A stretch of DNA of 64,000 bases. Source: Vibrio breoganii (lineage in GTDB: Bacteria > Pseudomonadota > Gammaproteobacteria > Enterobacterales > Vibrionaceae). The DNA is taken from positions 620,001-684,000 of the forward strand of contig NZ_CP016177.1 of the NCBI RefSeq assembly GCF_001677275.1, given 5' to 3'. The position numbers and the translations under genes were made by a program. Under the pieces are notes generated by a model. The model had not been told where the DNA came from, did no database searches, and worked only from the letters and a program-made list of their open reading frames with translations. Positions 39,103-46,965 of the stretch are shown here, piece by piece; the first letter of the stretch is position 1; every line of letters starts with the position of its first letter.

Positions 39103-39264
39103 ATACCAATCGTACTAAATAACTGCTCATTCTAGCTGGTTAAAATGCTCGATAACTGCGTTAGAATTTTTGATTGTAGAATAACTACTTATCGAAAAAT
39201 TCTGCCTTGTTCTCGAGCATTTTTCCTGCGCTATTTCTGAACACTTACTTAGTGTGATTGGTAT
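39103..39264. mobile_element. MITE-like element, copy 2
   Basis: A 162-bp element with ends ATACCAATC and GATTGGTAT, nearly identical to the reverse complement of the copy at 22484-22644. It has the same internal complementary arms around AAAATGCTCGATAA and TTCTCGAGCATTTTT. It has no coding capacity. It sits between panE and ompK, so panE expression may start in or near it. Confidence 0.85.
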
Positions 39265-39318
39265 TATGCTTGGCTAGGATACTCGTAATAGAGCTATTTC
39301 GCGAATTAACGGGATCAA

Positions 39319-39342
39319 AAAAGGCGCTAAAAAGCGCCTTTT
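39319..39342 (-). terminator. Terminator of ompK
   Basis: AAAAGGCGCT, loop AAAA, AGCGCCTTTT. On the minus strand the stem is followed by TTGATCC, downstream of the ompK stop. Confidence 0.85.
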
Positions 39343-39361
39343 GTATAACTTAGAGTTCGAC

Positions 39362-40165
39362 TTAGAACTTGTAAGTTACTGCAACGTAGTGACTTACGCC
39401 TGATGATTCGAATGCATCGCTATCTTTGATACCGTATACATCTTTGTATAGCTTAAGGCCGTAACCTACTGCGTAACGATCTGAGTGCCAGTAGATACCG
39501 TTGAACATTGCGCCGCCGTTGCTAGCAGAAGAGTACTCTTCTTTCATGCCGAATTGGTAGTCAATGTAACCTTGGTAAGAAACGAATGAACCGTTTTCGA
39601 AGAAGTAGAATGGTTTGAACCAGTTAGTAGACACTTGGTAACCGTTCCAATCTTTAAGGTTTGAATCGTAAGTACCGTAAAGGTTAAGGCCGATTTTGCC
39701 TAACCAAGGAACCATTACGTCAGAACCTAGACCGATTTTCTGTTGGTTAACAGCAAATGCATCAACTTTCTGTGTAGCACCATCCCAAGTGATTTCAGAT
39801 GCAACGTATAGCTCTTGTACTGGACCGAAAGAAAGGTCTTTCTTAGTTAGTGCATCAAGAGACATACGAGGAGCAAATTTCATGAAGATTTTGCTGCTAG
39901 CGTCAGCTTTATCAGAGCTTGGGTTGCTTAGTAGGTTGAAAACATCAACGTAGCCGTAAAGATCGAAGATACCAGAGCGGCCGCCGAATTCCATTTCTAG
40001 GTAGTCGTGGCTAGAGTTGCCAGGCTTTTCATCGAAAGCACCCATTAGGTTGAATTGCATCCACTTGTAGTCGTTCTTGTGGATGTCACCGTCTGTGTAG
40101 TCAGCAGCCATTACAGGTGCTGAAGTAGCCGCTAGTAGGCCAATAGTTAAAAGTGATTTACGCAT
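39362..40165 (-). CDS. ompK: Outer membrane protein OmpK (nucleoside-specific channel, Tsx family)
   Basis: A 267-residue outer-membrane beta-barrel of the Tsx/OmpK family. It has a signal peptide ending in ATSAPVMAADYTDGDIHKND. The aromatic-rich strands and the C-terminal phenylalanine (VAVTYKF) are typical of porins. In vibrios OmpK is a known receptor for phage KVP40, and Tsx relatives pass nucleosides. The open frame runs back to 40258, but MRKSLLTIG at 40165 begins the signal peptide. A CRP-like palindrome at 40299 suggests catabolite control. Confidence 0.93.
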   Translation of the reverse strand: MRKSLLTIGLLAATSAPVMAADYTDGDIHKNDYKWMQFNLMGAFDEKPGNSSHDYLEMEFGGRSGIFDLYGYVDVFNLLSNPSSDKADASSKIFMKFAPRMSLDALTKKDLSFGPVQELYVASEITWDGATQKVDAFAVNQQKIGLGSDVMVPWLGKIGLNLYGTYDSNLKDWNGYQVSTNWFKPFYFFENGSFVSYQGYIDYQFGMKEEYSSASNGGAMFNGIYWHSDRYAVGYGLKLYKDVYGIKDSDAFESSGVSHYVAVTYKF

Positions 40166-40298
40166 AATAATGGGTACTCTAAAAATGTTTGTGCGAAAAA
40201 ATGAACTTGCCATTCCATAGCAACCGTTTCCGTGAAGCGAATAATAGAGATCTGGCACGCAAATGGAAGTGGCAAAATGTAAAAGTTCAATTCAGATC

Positions 40299-40314
40299 GG
40301 TGATCTTAATCACA
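40299..40314. promoter_or_regulatory. Candidate CRP site before ompK
   Basis: GGTGATCTTAATCACA matches TGTGA-N6-TCACA at all but the first base. It lies 134 bases upstream of the ompK start and about 140 bases before the divergent gene at 40456, so it could act on either. Confidence 0.6.
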
Positions 40315-40455
40315 TTTCTGTAAAGAGGGTGCTCAAAGGTCAGTCAAACGGATATTTTTAAGGGAACTTTTTAGGTAACAAAATGTGGCAAGGTTTCTGA
40401 TCTATCTATTTTCGTTTGCGTAACAGTTCTGGAGATTAGAAAAGAAGAGTGGCTT

Positions 40456-41028
40456 ATGTCTGTAATTAAATTGTTCCCCTTAAGTTCAGTCGTTTTACCT
40501 GAAGGGAAAATGAACCTAAGAATCTTTGAACCTCGCTATAAGCGGATGATCAGCGACTGTTGTAAGGCGGGAGAAGGTTTTGGTGTTTGTTTGATTAGTG
40601 AGCCTGGTACTTCTTCTCCTGGCAATATCTCTCGCGTAGGCACACTCGCAGAAATTATCGATTTTGAACAACTTTCAGACGGGTTCCTTGGAGTAACCAT
40701 AGTGGGAACTCGTCGTTTCAGGGTGAAAAGGGTTTGGAGTGAGTTTGATGGCTTACGTTGTGGGGAGGTAGAAAACCTCAGCAACTGGGATAGCCGAGAA
40801 CTCTCGCGAGACAACCTTTACATCAGTGATCAATTGCAAAGGGTTTATCAGCGGTTTCCAGAGATTAAGAATCTCTACTCACATTGCTTCTTTGATGATG
40901 CAACTTGGGTAAGCCAAAGATGGTTGGAACTACTGCCTATAGAGCAACAGCAATTTGAGCACCTCATATCCCAAGCGGATTGTAATGAAGCGTTGAGATT
41001 TCTCAGCCAAGCTATCGAAGCCCAATGA
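40456..41028 (+). CDS. Lon N-terminal-domain-like protein (LON substrate-binding domain)
   Basis: A 190-residue protein that consists only of the PUA-like substrate-binding domain found at the N-terminus of Lon protease: VIKLFPLSSVVLPEGKMNLR, IFEPRYKRMISDCCKAGEGF, then LAEIIDFEQLSDGFLGVTIVG. The AAA+ and protease domains are absent, as is normal for this stand-alone family. Its role is unknown, and a link to protein quality control is only suggested by the domain. It is divergent from ompK. Confidence 0.85.
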   Translation: MSVIKLFPLSSVVLPEGKMNLRIFEPRYKRMISDCCKAGEGFGVCLISEPGTSSPGNISRVGTLAEIIDFEQLSDGFLGVTIVGTRRFRVKRVWSEFDGLRCGEVENLSNWDSRELSRDNLYISDQLQRVYQRFPEIKNLYSHCFFDDATWVSQRWLELLPIEQQQFEHLISQADCNEALRFLSQAIEAQ

Positions 41029-41421
41029 ATGATGTACGGAAATACAATCATGTCTGGGGCGTGTCGAATTTGCTTTGCGTATTTTGGTCAGCAATTCATC
41101 GGTAGCCACTGCCACTTATTTTCAATTGGTGAACGGCGTCCTATTTTTATGCGGCTGTTTTTGTACCATCGGTCTTTGAGAGCTTTCTTACTCAGATAAC
41201 GTTTATAAAGATACAGATTGGTCTCTAAGTATTGTTTTCGACAATGATGTAGAAGCGAAGTCGCCCTGAGGGACACCCTGATGCATTGCACAAAACAAGA
41301 CGCTCTCAACTTCCCCTAACTTGATAAATGACAGAGAAGGCTAAGAAAACCATCACAGCTTTACATCTCACGAACACATTTCCTCAATAATCGGTGGAGT
41401 AGAGTATCGAAGTAACTGGAC
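41029..41421. other. Non-coding, possibly decayed region
   Basis: There is no intact gene. Short minus-strand frames around 41088-41309 read fragments such as ALKDRWYKNSR but resemble nothing I recognise. Given the transposase remnant that follows, this is probably insertion-sequence debris. Confidence 0.4.
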
Positions 41422-42217
41422 ACGTCACCTTCGATATTCATCTCACGTGATTACAAGCCACAAGGCTTCTTCTACCCAGACCATCGCACAGTGGACGGCA
41501 AGAATGGGATTATCCTAGATACCTATACGACAGCAGGAAATGTCAACGACTCTCAACCTCATATCCAACGTTTAGACCAAACATTAGTACGCTTTAATTT
41601 AAACCCAATCTCGGTTGGACTTGATACTGGGCACTTCCGGCACCGGTTGCCGAATGCATAGAGCGTCGAGGTATTTTAGGCGTGTTGGGTTATCGCCGTC
41701 TATTGATAACCAAGAACACGTTTAAGAAAAACACTTCAAATACAACAAAGACAACGACACGTACTTATGTCCTGCAGGGCAAGAATTTGTTTATAAGACA
41801 CCGACTAGAGGTGGATACAGAGAGTATCACTCAGACGCCAAACAATGTGCGTTCTGCCTAGTTAGACACGACTGTACGACAAGCCAAAACATGAAGAAAG
41901 TAGTAACGAGGCACATCTACAGTGAAACCGTTGAGCGTTCCAATATGATGCAGCTCTCACCTTATGGTCGGAAAACTTATCGGCGTCGGAGTGAGACTGT
42001 AGAACAAAGTTTCGCAGATGCAAAACAACACCATGGACATCGTTATGCTCGCTTCCGCTGCTTGGCGAAAGTACAAATGCAGTGTTGGATGGCAGCAACT
42101 TCTCTAAATATCAGGAAGACAACTCTGACGCAGAGTCATCTAAAAAGAAGGGGGCAAAAGGGCTCAAGTAAAGCAAATACTGACGTTCTGGAACCAACAT
42201 CAGCCTTCATAAAGTAA
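41422..42217 (+). pseudogene. IS1182-family transposase remnant
   Basis: The C-terminal half of a DDE transposase can be followed across two frameshifts. The first piece reads FFYPDHRTVDGKNGIILDTY and then TTAGNVNDSQPHIQRLDQ up to about 41635. The second reads APVAECIERRGILGVLGYRR up to about 41730, and the third YLCPAGQEFVYKTPTRGGYR then VEQSFADAKQHHGHRYARFR. These are typical IS1182 features, including the Cys-rich CAFCLVRHDC segment. The N-terminal half is missing and no terminal repeats were recognised. It cannot be functional. An open 108-codon stretch at 41891-42217 is only the last piece of it. Confidence 0.8.
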
Positions 42218-42309
42218 AGTGCGTTATAAGTGAAAAATCGCGATCGCCCCCGAACAGTAGCTGATTAAAAGAGAACTCCGTTAAAAAAGCGGGGTTCTTC
42301 AGCAATCTG

Positions 42310-42334
42310 AAGCCGGCACATTTGTGTCGGCTTT
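42310..42334 (+). terminator. Hairpin before the FAS1 gene
   Basis: AAGCCGGCACA / TGTGTCGGCTT forms a stem with a short loop, followed by TTATTTGATC. A second weaker inverted repeat AGAACTCCG / GCGGGGTTCT lies just before it. It probably insulates the FAS1 operon from the transposase remnant. Confidence 0.55.
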
Positions 42335-42337
42335 ATT

Positions 42338-42365
42338 TGATCTAGATGAAAGATTCCGCCGTATC
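42338..42365 (+). promoter_or_regulatory. Candidate ECF-sigma promoter before the FAS1 gene
   Basis: TGATCT (42338-42343) and CGTATC (42360-42365) are separated by 16 bases. TGATC-type -35 and CGTA-type -10 elements are what I recall for promoters read by RpoE/ChrR-type (ECF11-like) sigma factors. Such a sigma gene lies 1.5 kb downstream. The match is by eye. Confidence 0.45.
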
Positions 42366-42398
42366 TAAAGTGCCTAACAAAGGAAATGGGACAAAGTT

Positions 42399-43349
42399 AT
42401 GAGATTACTAAAAGCTACCTTACTCGCTACAATCACTTTATTTTTCGTTACTGCTTGTGATGATGATGATACAAGTTCAGCCGTTAGCGCTGCTACGGTT
42501 GTCGATGCTGCGGTTGCCGATGGCAACTTTACAACCTTAGTAGCAGCCGTACAGCAAGCCGGCCTTGTTGAAACCTTATCAGATCCAAATGCCGAACTTA
42601 CTGTGTTTGCTCCAACAGATGCTGCTTTCGAAAAATTTTTGATGGAGAATAATTTAACTGCCGATGAGCTTTTAGGCAGTCCAGATCTGGCTGATATTCT
42701 AACGTACCACGTTTATGCTGGTGAAGTTGATGCAGCGACTGCTATTGGACTTGCTGGTAATACAGTTGGAATGTTTAACGGAGATAATGTCGCCTTATCA
42801 CTAAGCGGTGACAACTTATTGGTAAATACCTCCACAGTGACAGCGACTGATATCATCACGGGCAACGGTATTGTTCATGTGATTGATGCAGTGTTGGTCC
42901 CGCCCGCGGACATGGGTGAGCCGACTTCGAATATTGTAGAGACTGCAGTAAACGATGGTCGCTTTACAGTTTTAGTTCAGGCACTCATTACCGCTAATTT
43001 AGATGGCGCACTAGCTGACGAAAACGAAACGTATACAGTATTTGCACCCACTGACGATGCTTTTACAGCGTTACTTGCCGAGCTGAATATTGATGCTGCC
43101 ACTTTGTTAGCTGACCCAAACCTAGCCGATATTTTGCTGAACCACGTTGTTCAAGGCGCTGCGGTAGATTCAGTTACAGCGATGAGTCTAAACGGAACTA
43201 ATGTAACTACGATGGCAATGAAAGAAATCGCTATTGCCATTGATGATGAAACCGACACACTAACAGTAGGTGGTTCTAACGTTATCATTAGAGATATATA
43301 CACTACCAATGGCGTGATTCATGTTATTGATGCAGTGATTATCGATTAG
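42399..43349 (+). CDS. Two-domain fasciclin (FAS1) lipoprotein
   Basis: A 316-residue lipoprotein (signal MRLLKATLLATITLFFVTAC, then an acidic linker) with two FAS1 domains. Each has the H1 motif LTVFAPTDAAFEKF or YTVFAPTDDAFTAL, the YH motif (ILTYHVYAGEV, ILLNHVVQGAA), and a closing GNGIVHVIDAVL or TNGVIHVIDAVI. FAS1 domains mediate adhesion or matrix interactions. The gene precedes a DUF4397 remnant and an ECF sigma / ChrR pair. FAS1 and DUF4397 genes are often found with that pair, so it may be part of the stress regulon. Confidence 0.9.
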   Translation: MRLLKATLLATITLFFVTACDDDDTSSAVSAATVVDAAVADGNFTTLVAAVQQAGLVETLSDPNAELTVFAPTDAAFEKFLMENNLTADELLGSPDLADILTYHVYAGEVDAATAIGLAGNTVGMFNGDNVALSLSGDNLLVNTSTVTATDIITGNGIVHVIDAVLVPPADMGEPTSNIVETAVNDGRFTVLVQALITANLDGALADENETYTVFAPTDDAFTALLAELNIDAATLLADPNLADILLNHVVQGAAVDSVTAMSLNGTNVTTMAMKEIAIAIDDETDTLTVGGSNVIIRDIYTTNGVIHVIDAVIID

Positions 43350-43372
43350 AAGTCGATCACACCTCACCCCCT

Positions 43373-43410
43373 ATAAGTCAATGCTCGATACATATCGAGC
43401 ATTGACTTAT
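43373..43410. terminator. Perfect 18-bp hairpin after the FAS1 gene
   Basis: ATAAGTCAATGCTCGATA, loop CA, then its exact complement. It lies 23 bases after the stop. There is no T tract, so it may act as a terminator, an RNA-stability element or both. Confidence 0.6.
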
Positions 43411-43469
43411 CTAGACACAACACAACTAATTACTTGCTTCGCACTATTTGATATAGCTACGCTGCCAGC

Positions 43470-43852
43470 ACTACAGCCTGTATGCCATTAATGATTTAGC
43501 CAATATAGACGCGCTTGTTATTGAAGGTAGTCGTTGACCTGTGGCAACTAGCGCTCCCTTGAGGGTGTTGCACGGTGCATCTTTACCCGCAGCTGCCACA
43601 GTTGGCGTATACTTAACGGATTCAACGGATTCAACGGATTCAATTAATAGTGATCCAGCCCTACCTGGGTTTGCGTATACAGATATTGTACAGAACGTTT
43701 ATGTTGCAGAAGGTACCTACGTGGTGACAGTAACGGGCGTAGGCAGTAAAGAACCTGTTCTTCAACTTGAAGGTGTGGCACTAGAAAACGGTAAGGTGTA
43801 TAAGGCGATTGCAACCAATGGTGACATACTCGCTGCAGACATCACCGAATAA
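43470..43852 (+). pseudogene. DUF4397-domain protein, truncated and interrupted
   Basis: Residues from about 43550 (LRVLHGASLPAAATVGVYLT, later VYVAEGTYVVTVTGVGSKEP) form a DUF4397 domain. In the same frame upstream, CQHYSLYAINDLANIDALVI, then EGSR, looks like the end of a preceding DUF4397 domain, but a TGA stop separates the two. A further stop lies at the upstream edge. The signal peptide and first domain are missing. An open frame of 103 codons begins at a non-ATG codon at 43541 and has no visible ribosome-binding site. A triplicated nine-base unit GATTCAACG lies inside it (about 43619-43642). It is probably a decayed gene that was once a secreted protein of the FAS1/ECF locus. Confidence 0.65.
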
Positions 43853-43896
43853 TCTATTAGGGAGGTTCGTCCTCCCTCGCTCTCAAAAGGTGAATC

Positions 43897-44484
43897 ATGG
43901 AAACGTTAGCCAAAGCCTCAAACCCGACTCGGGCAGAGTGGAACGAGTGCATGGTCAAGGTACAGCAGGGAGATAAAGCCGCCTTTGCTAAGGTGTTCAA
44001 GCATTTCTCCCCTCGCTTAAAGCAGTTTGCTTATAAGCATGTGGGGAATGAACAAGTAGCAATGGAGCTAGTGCAAGATGCTCTAGCGGCAGTTTGGCAA
44101 AAGTCTCATCTGTTTGACGGTAGTAAGAGTGCTCTATCCACATGGATATACACTATTGCTCGAAACCTTTGCTTTGATCTTCTTCGCAAACAAAAAGGCA
44201 GAGAACTGCATGTACACTCAGAAGACATTTGGCCAGATGATTACTGCCCACCTGACTTGGTTGACCAGTATTCACCTGAGAGAAACATGCTAAGAGAGCA
44301 GATTGTCCGGTATCTAGATACGCTTCCCGTGAAGCAGAAAGAAGTGGTCAAAGCGATATATCTTGATGAGTTACCTCATCAAGAAGTAGCAGACAAATTT
44401 GATATTCCTCTCGGAACAGTTAAATCAAGATTGAGACTGGCAGTAGAGAAGTTGAAAGACACAATAAGGGCGGATCAAGTATGA
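43897..44484 (+). CDS. ECF-type RNA polymerase sigma factor
   Basis: A 195-residue sigma-70 family protein of the extracytoplasmic-function class. Region 2 reads FKHFSPRLKQFAYKHVGNEQ, then AMELVQDALAAVWQKSHLFD and LSTWIYTIARNLCFDLLRKQ. Region 4 ends in HQEVADKFDIPLGTVKSRLR. The next gene overlaps its stop by four bases and encodes a ChrR-type anti-sigma factor. This pairing marks the RpoE/ChrR (ECF11-like) group, which in Rhodobacter responds to singlet oxygen. The inducing signal in this organism is not known. Confidence 0.93.
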   Translation: METLAKASNPTRAEWNECMVKVQQGDKAAFAKVFKHFSPRLKQFAYKHVGNEQVAMELVQDALAAVWQKSHLFDGSKSALSTWIYTIARNLCFDLLRKQKGRELHVHSEDIWPDDYCPPDLVDQYSPERNMLREQIVRYLDTLPVKQKEVVKAIYLDELPHQEVADKFDIPLGTVKSRLRLAVEKLKDTIRADQV

Positions 44485-45149
44485 AACATCATCCAAGTAA
44501 CGAGTTGTTGAAAGCCTATGCGGATGGAAGCATCGATGCTTGTAATGGACTGACGCTCGCAGCTCACGTAGAGACCTGTAGTCACTGTCATAGCAAGATA
44601 GAAGAGTTTGAGGCTCAAGCTTCCCAATCTTTAATGGAACAAGATGCAGAGGTTGATTTTGACCAAAATATGATGGAGGCGATGTTTAATGACATCATCT
44701 CTTTAGATAAACAGAGTGCCATCACCAAGCCAAAATCAGCGGTGAAAATTGAAGTGAATGGTAAACAGTTTTTCCTTCCTAAGTCGCTGCAAAACGTGAG
44801 TACACGACTGAGTGATTGGAAAAGCTATGGTGGCAAAGTGTATACCGCGCACCTTGACATTGGAGAGCAAGAGCGCGTGAGCTTGCTGTACATAACAGGA
44901 GGAGTGCAAGTCCCTCAACATACCCACAAAGGTGTTGAGACGACACTGGTACTGTATGGCAGCTTTAGTGACGAAGAGGGGCAATACAGTGCTGGTGATT
45001 TTACCGTCGCCGATGCTTCTATTAAACATGCCCCGCGAACCGAAGAAGGGCAAGACTGTCTATGTCTAACCGTTCTGAGTGATCCTATGGTATTCACTCA
45101 AGGTGTTGCACGAATCTTTAATATGTTTGGTCGAGGAATGTACCCTTAG
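44481..45149 (+). CDS. ChrR-type zinc-binding anti-sigma factor with cupin domain
   Basis: A 222-residue cytoplasmic protein. The N-terminal anti-sigma domain has the zinc motif HVETCSHC (H-X3-C-X2-C, about residues 30-37). The C-terminal cupin domain carries VPQHTHKGVETTLVLYGSFS and the later D and H residues expected for metal binding. In Rhodobacter ChrR binds and inhibits its ECF sigma factor until singlet oxygen releases it. The ATG overlaps the sigma-factor stop by four bases, ensuring matched synthesis. A strong terminator follows. Confidence 0.92.
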   Translation: MKHHPSNELLKAYADGSIDACNGLTLAAHVETCSHCHSKIEEFEAQASQSLMEQDAEVDFDQNMMEAMFNDIISLDKQSAITKPKSAVKIEVNGKQFFLPKSLQNVSTRLSDWKSYGGKVYTAHLDIGEQERVSLLYITGGVQVPQHTHKGVETTLVLYGSFSDEEGQYSAGDFTVADASIKHAPRTEEGQDCLCLTVLSDPMVFTQGVARIFNMFGRGMYP

Positions 45150-45169
45150 AGGTGACAATCCTAGATACA

Positions 45170-45198
45170 AAAAATGCCACACTCTGTGTGGCATTTTT
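45170..45198. terminator. Bidirectional terminator between chrR-like and ampG genes
   Basis: AAAAATGCCACAC, loop TCT, GTGTGGCATTTTT, a perfect 13-bp stem between convergent genes. Confidence 0.9.
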
Positions 45199-45228
45199 AT
45201 TGAAGCAAGATCAGGATCTAACTTATAG

Positions 45229-46629
45229 CTAGGCAGAATCTGATTCTTCTTTTAACGATTGATTGTGCCGTTTTTCATCCTCTAAACCGCGTAGACGAGC
45301 CTTTTCTAGGACGTCGTTAAAATACCCTCGAAGAGAATAAAGCATGATTAAGCTTGGGATTACCATGGCGGCAGTAATGATAAAGAACAGTGACCAGTCA
45401 TTGAGATAGTCAACCAACTCACCACTGAAGGAGGCGAGGGTCGTTCGACCAAAGTTGCCTAAAGACGCAAGTAGTGCGTATTGCGTGGCAGAGAAGGCTT
45501 GCCCGGTTAAAATCGTTAAGAAGGAAACAAAGGCGACGGTGGAGAATGCCGTAGTAAAGTTATCGACAAGAATGGTGGCTAAGAACAAGGTTTCACTTGG
45601 GCCCGCTTTCGCTATCCAAGCAAACATCAGGTTACTGGATGCCATGGCTACACCGCCAATCATTAGACCACGTACAATGCCAAATCTGACGTTGAACATA
45701 CTACCGACGATGGTAAAGAGTATGGTCGCTCCCCAGCCAAGTAGTTTAGAGTAATGACCGATCTGTTCGTTGCTAAAGCCTATCTCTTTGTAGAATGGAA
45801 TCGACATTCGACCAAGGAAGGCTTCACCAATCTTAAATAAGAAAACAAACAGTAAAAGAGTGATTGCGACTCGCACGCCATTGCGTCTAAAGAAATCGGC
45901 AAAGGGTTCAATTAGGGTAACGCTTAACCAAGCAACGACTCGAGAGCCTACCACTTTGTTATGACGCTGCTCTGCCTCTGCTTGTAGTTTACTTCGAGCG
46001 GTATGCGGCTCTTTGGTAAGCAGTGTAAATAGCATGAGTATGCCAATAATGGCTGTCATCCCCATGTATACACCGTTCCAGCCAATGCTATCAGCATTAA
46101 CGAAGGCTAAATAACCCGGTAGTGAATATCCCGTCCACCATCCAACAACGGCCATTGCTGACGCTTGAGGTAACTTGGACGCTTCACTTTTGGGGAAGCT
46201 ATCAATTCGGTATGCATCGATGGCCACATCTTGAGTAGAAGACGCGATGGCGATGCCTAGCGCTAACATGGAGGTAAACATTAGGCTCTTGGCAGGGTCA
46301 ACGCCGGAAATAGCCAGGGTACACATCAACATGATCCCCTGGCATAAAAAGATCCACGATCGACGTTGGCCTAATAGGCGGTGCAAAAGAGGCAATTTAA
46401 CGCGGTCGACTAACGGTGCCCACATAAAGTTGATGGCATACACGGCAAATACTGAGCCGAAATAGCCAATGGCTGCGCGAGTTAATCCGGCATCTTTTAG
46501 CCAGCCAGACATGTTTGAGCCAATTAACACCCAAGGGAAACCGCTAGAGCAGCCCAACATAAACACCCAAAGTAGGCGCTTATCGAGGTAGCTTTTGAAC
46601 GTCTCACGCCAAGACATTTTTTCCGTCAT
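45229..46629 (-). CDS. ampG: AmpG-family muropeptide transporter (MFS)
   Basis: A 466-residue inner-membrane protein of the AmpG branch of the major facilitator superfamily. It imports anhydro-muropeptides for cell-wall recycling. Family text includes LLWVFMLGCSSGFPWVLIGS near the start, VYAINFMWAPLVDRVKLPLL, and SSTQDVAIDAYRIDSF in the first half. About 12-14 membrane segments are visible. In E. coli ampG adjoins yajG and bolA; here ppiA, yajG, rlmG and bolA follow upstream, so the neighbourhood is conserved with insertions. Confidence 0.93.
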   Translation of the reverse strand: MTEKMSWRETFKSYLDKRLLWVFMLGCSSGFPWVLIGSNMSGWLKDAGLTRAAIGYFGSVFAVYAINFMWAPLVDRVKLPLLHRLLGQRRSWIFLCQGIMLMCTLAISGVDPAKSLMFTSMLALGIAIASSTQDVAIDAYRIDSFPKSEASKLPQASAMAVVGWWTGYSLPGYLAFVNADSIGWNGVYMGMTAIIGILMLFTLLTKEPHTARSKLQAEAEQRHNKVVGSRVVAWLSVTLIEPFADFFRRNGVRVAITLLLFVFLFKIGEAFLGRMSIPFYKEIGFSNEQIGHYSKLLGWGATILFTIVGSMFNVRFGIVRGLMIGGVAMASSNLMFAWIAKAGPSETLFLATILVDNFTTAFSTVAFVSFLTILTGQAFSATQYALLASLGNFGRTTLASFSGELVDYLNDWSLFFIITAAMVIPSLIMLYSLRGYFNDVLEKARLRGLEDEKRHNQSLKEESDSA

Positions 46630-46965
46630 TCTATTTCCTTTTGCCCAATACAGTTGCAGGGTCCATAGACCCTGCGTTTAACTTAGGGCCTGTTGACCTT
46701 TTGCGATTAAATTTTGCTCGACCAGAAGCCATTTAATCAAGGCGAGGGACTTGTAGCCTAGTCATCTAAGCAAAAGTCGCTCAACGACGAGTAAATGGCT
46801 TCTGGACGAGCCCTTCGGGTAGCGTTTGTTGGGCATTTCTACCGCGTTAGTCCCTTTTCATGTGGAACCACCACACCTAAAAGCGACTGCCTTGTATAAA
46901 TACCCAACAAGTCGCTACAAAAATAACCTCAAAAGGTTAACAGGCCCTAGTACTCTAGATGAGAT
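46630..46965. other. Intergenic region between ampG and ppiA
   Basis: These 336 bases contain a GCAGGGTC / GACCCTGC hairpin (46656-46675) close to the ampG start and then a MITE-like element (46685-46949) that fills almost all the rest. No gene is supported. Confidence 0.7.
46685..46949. mobile_element. MITE with TAGGGCCTGTTRACCTTTT terminal repeats
   Basis: A 265-bp element whose ends are 19-bp inverted repeats with one mismatch (TAGGGCCTGTTGACCTTTT against AAAAGGTTAACAGGCCCTA). Internally CCAGAAGCCATTTA pairs with TAAATGGCTTCTGG, and a GTTGGGCATTT / AAATACCCAAC pair lies further on. The whole element is therefore highly structured. It encodes no transposase and would depend on one supplied in trans. 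No clear target duplication was recognised. Confidence 0.75.

Noticed and set aside
41891..42217. 108-codon open frame as a stand-alone gene
   Set aside because: Its sequence is the C-terminal part of the IS1182-type transposase remnant, continuing from frames upstream.
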